A stretch of DNA of 64,000 bases, taken from the NCBI RefSeq assembly GCF_947242115.1, contig NC_074728.1, forward strand, positions 7,572,425-7,636,424. Direction: 5' to 3'. The translations under genes and the position numbers were made by a program. The stretch is from Biomphalaria glabrata. Its lineage: Eukaryota; Mollusca; Gastropoda; Planorbidae. The notes below the pieces were generated by a model that did not search any database, was not told where the DNA came from, and saw nothing but the letters and a program-made list of their open reading frames with translations. Of the stretch, positions 59,879 to 64,000 are shown one piece after another (the first letter of the stretch is position 1; every line of letters begins with the position of its first letter).

Positions 59879-60063
59879 CAGCGGTTCTCAGCCTTTTAAG
59901 CTCGGCGACCCCTTTTTACAATCCCCACTCTGCGGCGACCCCCATCCACAAGCAATAGAAGAATAAACAAAAACAATCCATATTTTTTATGGTCTTAGGC
60001 GACCCCTGGCAAATCGTCAATCGACCCTTTAGGGGGTCGCGACACACAGGTTGAGAGGAACGT
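59879..60063. mobile_element. hAT-type relic CAGCGGTTCTCAGCC
   Basis: Left end CAGCGGTTCTCAGCC and right end GGTTGAGAGGAACGTG are imperfect inverted repeats. The inner GCGACCCC and GGGGTCGC phrases are the typical hAT body of this style. Confidence 0.65.
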
Positions 60064-60224
60064 GCATCTACAAAGCACGAGACAATGAACGAATACTTCC
60101 TTCTAATAGAACATTGCACATTGAGGCTTATTGAAACTTCCTGTGGGAATCCCTCACGCAAATAAACAGTGCTAACATTAGTACAAAACCTATATCAACT
60201 CTGGCCTTGAAAAAAAATAAAATT

Positions 60225-60425
60225 TGCACACGTTATTTCTCCCACACCTGTTCTCTTCAAACTTTAAACAGTTCTTTATATTTATTAAGCCTAAACATCA
60301 ATTAACTACTTTTAAAAAAAAATTGTCAATCAATTATGTTATTTGATGTAGAATAAGGGAAATAACTTCTACATTATAGAGGTATCATTGTAAGTGCGGA
60401 GTTCTTCCCATCCCCCTCTTTAAAA
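60225..60425 (+). repeat. Interspersed repeat A
   Basis: ACACGTTATTTCTCCCACAC start, CAATCAATTATG, TTATTTGATGTAG, GGGAAATAACTTCTACATTA, end GTGCGGAGTTCTT. Confidence 0.75.
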
Positions 60426-63312
60426 AAAAAAAGTAATTTTATTTTTACCTTTTTGTATATTTCTATTCTGCAGTTAAATTGTATACACTTAGTACTGGAG
60501 TACTGGAGATGTTTATACATGGTGGCAAACCCGTATTTGTTTGGTGTAACCGGTGTAACAAAAGACGAAAATATTGATGAGCCACGTGGAGAATCAAATT
60601 CATAAAATCTCTGGCTCTTAGCCATTTTAGTGTTTCGTGGACATTAGTGGCCTTTCAATGTGGCGTCCTTGGCATTTTTGTTTTTCTATTGATTTCAGAA
60701 TCTCCCCCGATTCTTCTCTTTTCATTTTTTAAAAACTTTTTCTTCGGCTTTCATTCTATTGCCAGCACTTTTTTTTTTTCTATTATTTTGACTTCTTTTT
60801 CTCGCTTACTGTATTTTAAAGGACATATACGGAATCTTCAAAATCACTGTACACAAATAGCAGTTGACTACGATTTATCCTTTAGTTTAATAATCCCAAA
60901 TTCATTGTATCATATGTAATGTATTGAACCCATCCTTTTAGCTTATAAGAAAATGATATCCACTACTTGATAGTCTGTAGAAATATATTAAATGGGGGGA
61001 GGGAGAAATAACCCAATGAACAGCTGCAAATGAAATCGTATATGCTGATTATCTCCCCTTTCACTGATTCATAATAAGTTATCCACCCCTAGTGAGATAC
61101 GATCGTTAGTATTATGAATATTATATAGATGATTCAATGACAGCGAACATCTGGACAACAATGATAATGTGATAAAAATGTTTTTAAAAAAAAACAACAT
61201 CCTGATAGGATAATGCTGCACGGGTTATAATTAATGACCTGATATGTAATAACTGGATTCATTTCGAGGTCTTCACAGTTTTGTTTTTACAATTCGAAGA
61301 AATTTACATATGAAGATACGGAATTAGTATTGGTAGACCTATTAACGAATATGCTGCACTTCAAAGGGTTAAAAATGAAAACTAGGCAAGATTTTTTTAA
61401 CACACGTAACTCGAGTAAACCAAAGCAGTATCAAGCTAATAAAACGCAGTGAAAATAAATTTTAAAAAAATGTATGCAGACGTAAGTCTATTTCCGGTTT
61501 AAAAAGACGAAAATAAATAAAACATCAATCATTGGTTAAAAAGGAATCAAGTAAATTCTAATGTATCGGAGACCAAGGTCAATTTGTAGTTATATGTAGA
61601 TTTTGCTATTAAATGAAGAATTATTTTTTACTTACGATGCGTAGCATTTATTTGCAGAATTGTTTTTTATTTATTTATAAAATAAAAAAAAAGATTATTG
61701 GTTAAAGGTATGTCGCTTTTTTTTTCTTCTTTACTAAGACTTACGATGATACCCATAAAGAAATCCTTATCTCAAAAATACATAACAATATTTTACTAAG
61801 TAACAGACAGACGTGGTAATTGAACTTAATAAAAATCGATATTTGAATACAGTGACGTCTATTGATACAAGAAAATTCAAAGAGTCAATGCAGTAAGCAA
61901 GACAAATGTTAATTATGCCTAAAACAAAGAAGAAAGTACGCATTTATAAATAAAACTGGCTGAAACAAACCCAAACCGACACATGATTTAAAAAAAACAT
62001 AAAATCTGCAGTAAAATACACAACTGTAGTAACACTGCTGGAAGTTCTGCTGAGCGTAATGGTTTAATATAACATTAATATGGAACGATGTATTTGTTGC
62101 TTTTCTTTTTATTCTTGTGCGTTCAGTTTTTACTTTACACTTTTTTTCTGGAATGTGAAAAAAAAAAAAAAATTATTTGTTAAGAGCAGTAAAGAAAACA
62201 ACAACCTGTCCTGTGGGCGCCCATAGGGTTGGAAGGATGAGGATCTGTTGTGCTTTGCCCAGTGCTACAAAACCGTAGCTCATTAGTGCTCACTTTATTT
62301 ACATACAGTTTACTGTGTTGTCTACAGGGTTGTTTGATTAAATTTAATTATCATATGACCATATCTAAATTATAAAGTAGAAGGTAAGGAGTTTGTATGT
62401 ATGTATGTCCTTTATCGAAATCAAAACCGTTTGACAGATCTTAATTAAACTTGTCAATAACGTTCCTTAGATACTAGCGGTGACCTTAGGATATATAAAG
62501 TTGCCCTACAACAAAAGATTGTACTAGATTTGGGTCAATGTGGAGTATCTTTATGATTTACATGTCGACACGCCTATTTCGTCTCAAAATTCTGTTAATG
62601 CAGTTTGTTTAATAAATGGGCTGGGACTTTGTGAATATTTTGACAACTTACTCTATGTAAAAAAAAAAAAAACAAATCATGGAAAAAGATTAGAAAACGT
62701 GTGCAATAAAAATAAAACTTGCAACATTGAAAGGTCATAAAGTAACAATGGAAACCGGTCAATAATGTTACACCTCTTAGTGTAGAACCAACGTATGGGT
62801 AACACCGGGACAAGAAGTATTTTGGACGGTAGGAGATGCAGGTACAATATCATGATGACCACTGCAGTTTGAGCGCAGTTTGTGCGAGTCTCTACACCAT
62901 GGGTTTTAAATGTGTAATAACACGGCCTTAACGGAGAGAGAGAAAAATGGTACCTATTAATTGTATTAATGTTGTCTTTTTTTTCCTCATATTTTGAAAG
63001 AATGCTTTCGCTGCGTTTTGGCGCAAAAAAAGTTTCTGTAAATAAGCTGAATGAGATGAGATCGTGTGTCCTGCACAGCGCTCAGACTATTGTCTCTCTC
63101 TCATTTTACAATTGATATCTATGTTCATGCGAGGCTGTTTGAATTATAAACCACTGCTTCTTCTTCAACACAGAATTTCTAAAATCCATGTGATAAAAAG
63201 GAATCTTGTCCGCAAGAAACAAATGTGTTTATAAATACTAGACACATACCAAGTTTATCCTCGTAAGGCACTCATGATGTGTAAAAGCAACTAGGAAGGA
63301 ATGGGTGTGTCG
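60426..63312. other. Long AT-rich spacer before the LicD gene
   Basis: About 2.9 kb with no supported gene, RNA or transposon. Short open frames (60647, 62540, 62595) have no domain and start or end in homopolymers. Small features: (GTAT)n near 62394-62407, poly-A at 62159-62173 and a GA-rich patch near 62935. The part next to 63312 should hold the LicD 3' untranslated region. Confidence 0.45.
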
Positions 63313-64000
63313 CTACGTAAGGTGATACATAGGGTACATGTAAGTTAATTCAACACATGGAACTTCTTCCACGGAATATCCCTGGGGGTAACTTTCCATA
63401 AGACTAAAATTCCTTCCTATATGGCCCTTGAAGGCTTTGCATATACTGTAATCGTAAATCCTTCTGGCCACGCTCAGACTGTCTCTGGGTACTGGCACTT
63501 TGATGCCCTCGAACGTTGACTCGGACAAGGGGAAGACGTAGCCGGTCGGGTAGATGAACGTCTTTCGGGTGTAGTGCGTGACCGCCCAGACGTAGTCCTC
63601 GTCCATGCGGTAGAAGAAGATATCCAGGAACGGGTAGATCCGATCCGTAAAGCGAAACTTCCAATGAAGGACGTGCTCCTTGATCAACTCGAATCCATCA
63701 ATGCAACAAAGTGTCTGCTTCACCAGCTCCCAGGAGTCCAGGCTGACAGCGATGTCAAGGTCATCGTCCCAAGGGACGAAACCTTTGTGCCTGTTCAGTC
63801 CCAGCAAAGACCCCGCCACTAGAAAATGCTGCAGCCCGACGCGCTTCAGCGCCAAGACAGCGACCTTGTAGAGGTAAAGGTTCTCAATTTTCTGATTCAT
63901 GTCGATGGCGGGAAGAAACCGGCCGTGACCTTTCCTTAAGGCCAGAACCTGAGCGTCCCGGCTAAGCAAGTGCTCGTAAGAGAACACTCCAGAGATGTTG
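63313..64000 (-). CDS. LicD-family nucleotidyltransferase-fold protein, C-terminal part (5' end outside window)
   Basis: LicD and fukutin-type proteins transfer phosphocholine or phospho-sugars to glycans, usually in the Golgi in animals; the donor and acceptor here are unknown. 228 residues are visible, the frame is open to the window edge and the stop TAG is at 63313-63315. The core motif is GSLLGLNRHKGFVPWDDDLD followed by IAV, with the metal-binding aspartate cluster typical of the family, and a second conserved segment RIYPFLDIFFY. Then come basic and aromatic residues and a short tail ending MYPMYHLT. No membrane helix in this part; an N-terminal anchor, if present, lies beyond the edge. 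No clear polyadenylation signal was seen. The codon usage is GC-richer than the surroundings, as expected for coding sequence. Confidence 0.88.
   Translation of the reverse strand, partial: NISGVFSYEHLLSRDAQVLALRKGHGRFLPAIDMNQKIENLYLYKVAVLALKRVGLQHFLVAGSLLGLNRHKGFVPWDDDLDIAVSLDSWELVKQTLCCIDGFELIKEHVLHWKFRFTDRIYPFLDIFFYRMDEDYVWAVTHYTRKTFIYPTGYVFPLSESTFEGIKVPVPRDSLSVARRIYDYSICKAFKGHIGRNFSLMESYPQGYSVEEVPCVELTYMYPMYHLT

Noticed and set aside
63404-63871. Other frames over the LicD region
   Set aside because: Shadows of the LicD frame, which carries the family motif.

Overview
The window is animal nuclear DNA, most likely from a freshwater panpulmonate snail. It is AT-rich, its genes are split by GT-AG introns, and it is crowded with short transposons, tRNA-headed SINEs, LINE tails and minisatellites. 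The best lineage clue is a GRL101-type receptor (a family first described in the pond snail Lymnaea). The species call is inference; a database search would settle it.

Four protein-coding genes are supported. (1) A GRL101-like G-protein-coupled receptor on the + strand (13158-17767), with a tiny signal-peptide exon and one 3.3-kb exon carrying a C-type-lectin-like domain, an LDLa module, leucine-rich repeats and seven membrane helices. (2, 3) Two tandem + strand acyl/aryl-CoA ligase (AMP-binding, 4CL/luciferase-type) genes, at 22302-34270 and 40742-51466. Each has nine exons with matching phases and encodes 562 residues; I rebuilt every exon junction by hand. (4) The 3' part of a LicD-family gene on the - strand (63313-64000), cut by the window edge.

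Layout: 1-12.9 kb is repeats (a 3.8-kb array of 36-bp units, a GATA array, a 2-kb array of 14-bp units, several small transposons). 13-18 kb is the receptor. 18-22.3 kb is repeat-rich spacer. 22.3-34.3 kb is ligase A, 34.3-40.7 kb is spacer with a 27-bp minisatellite and a BED-finger fragment, and 40.7-51.5 kb is ligase B. 51.5-63.3 kb is spacer full of hAT-type and TTAA-type small elements. The LicD gene closes the window.

The most interesting points concern the ligase pair. Exon 1 is about 90% identical between copies while the other exons are only about 50-65% identical at protein level, which suggests local gene conversion. Copy A ends in a peroxisome-type AKL tripeptide that copy B lacks. 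The acceptor of exon 8 in copy A has been amplified into a seven-copy tandem array of intron end plus exon start. I did not find a demonstrably new molecular system; these are the best leads.
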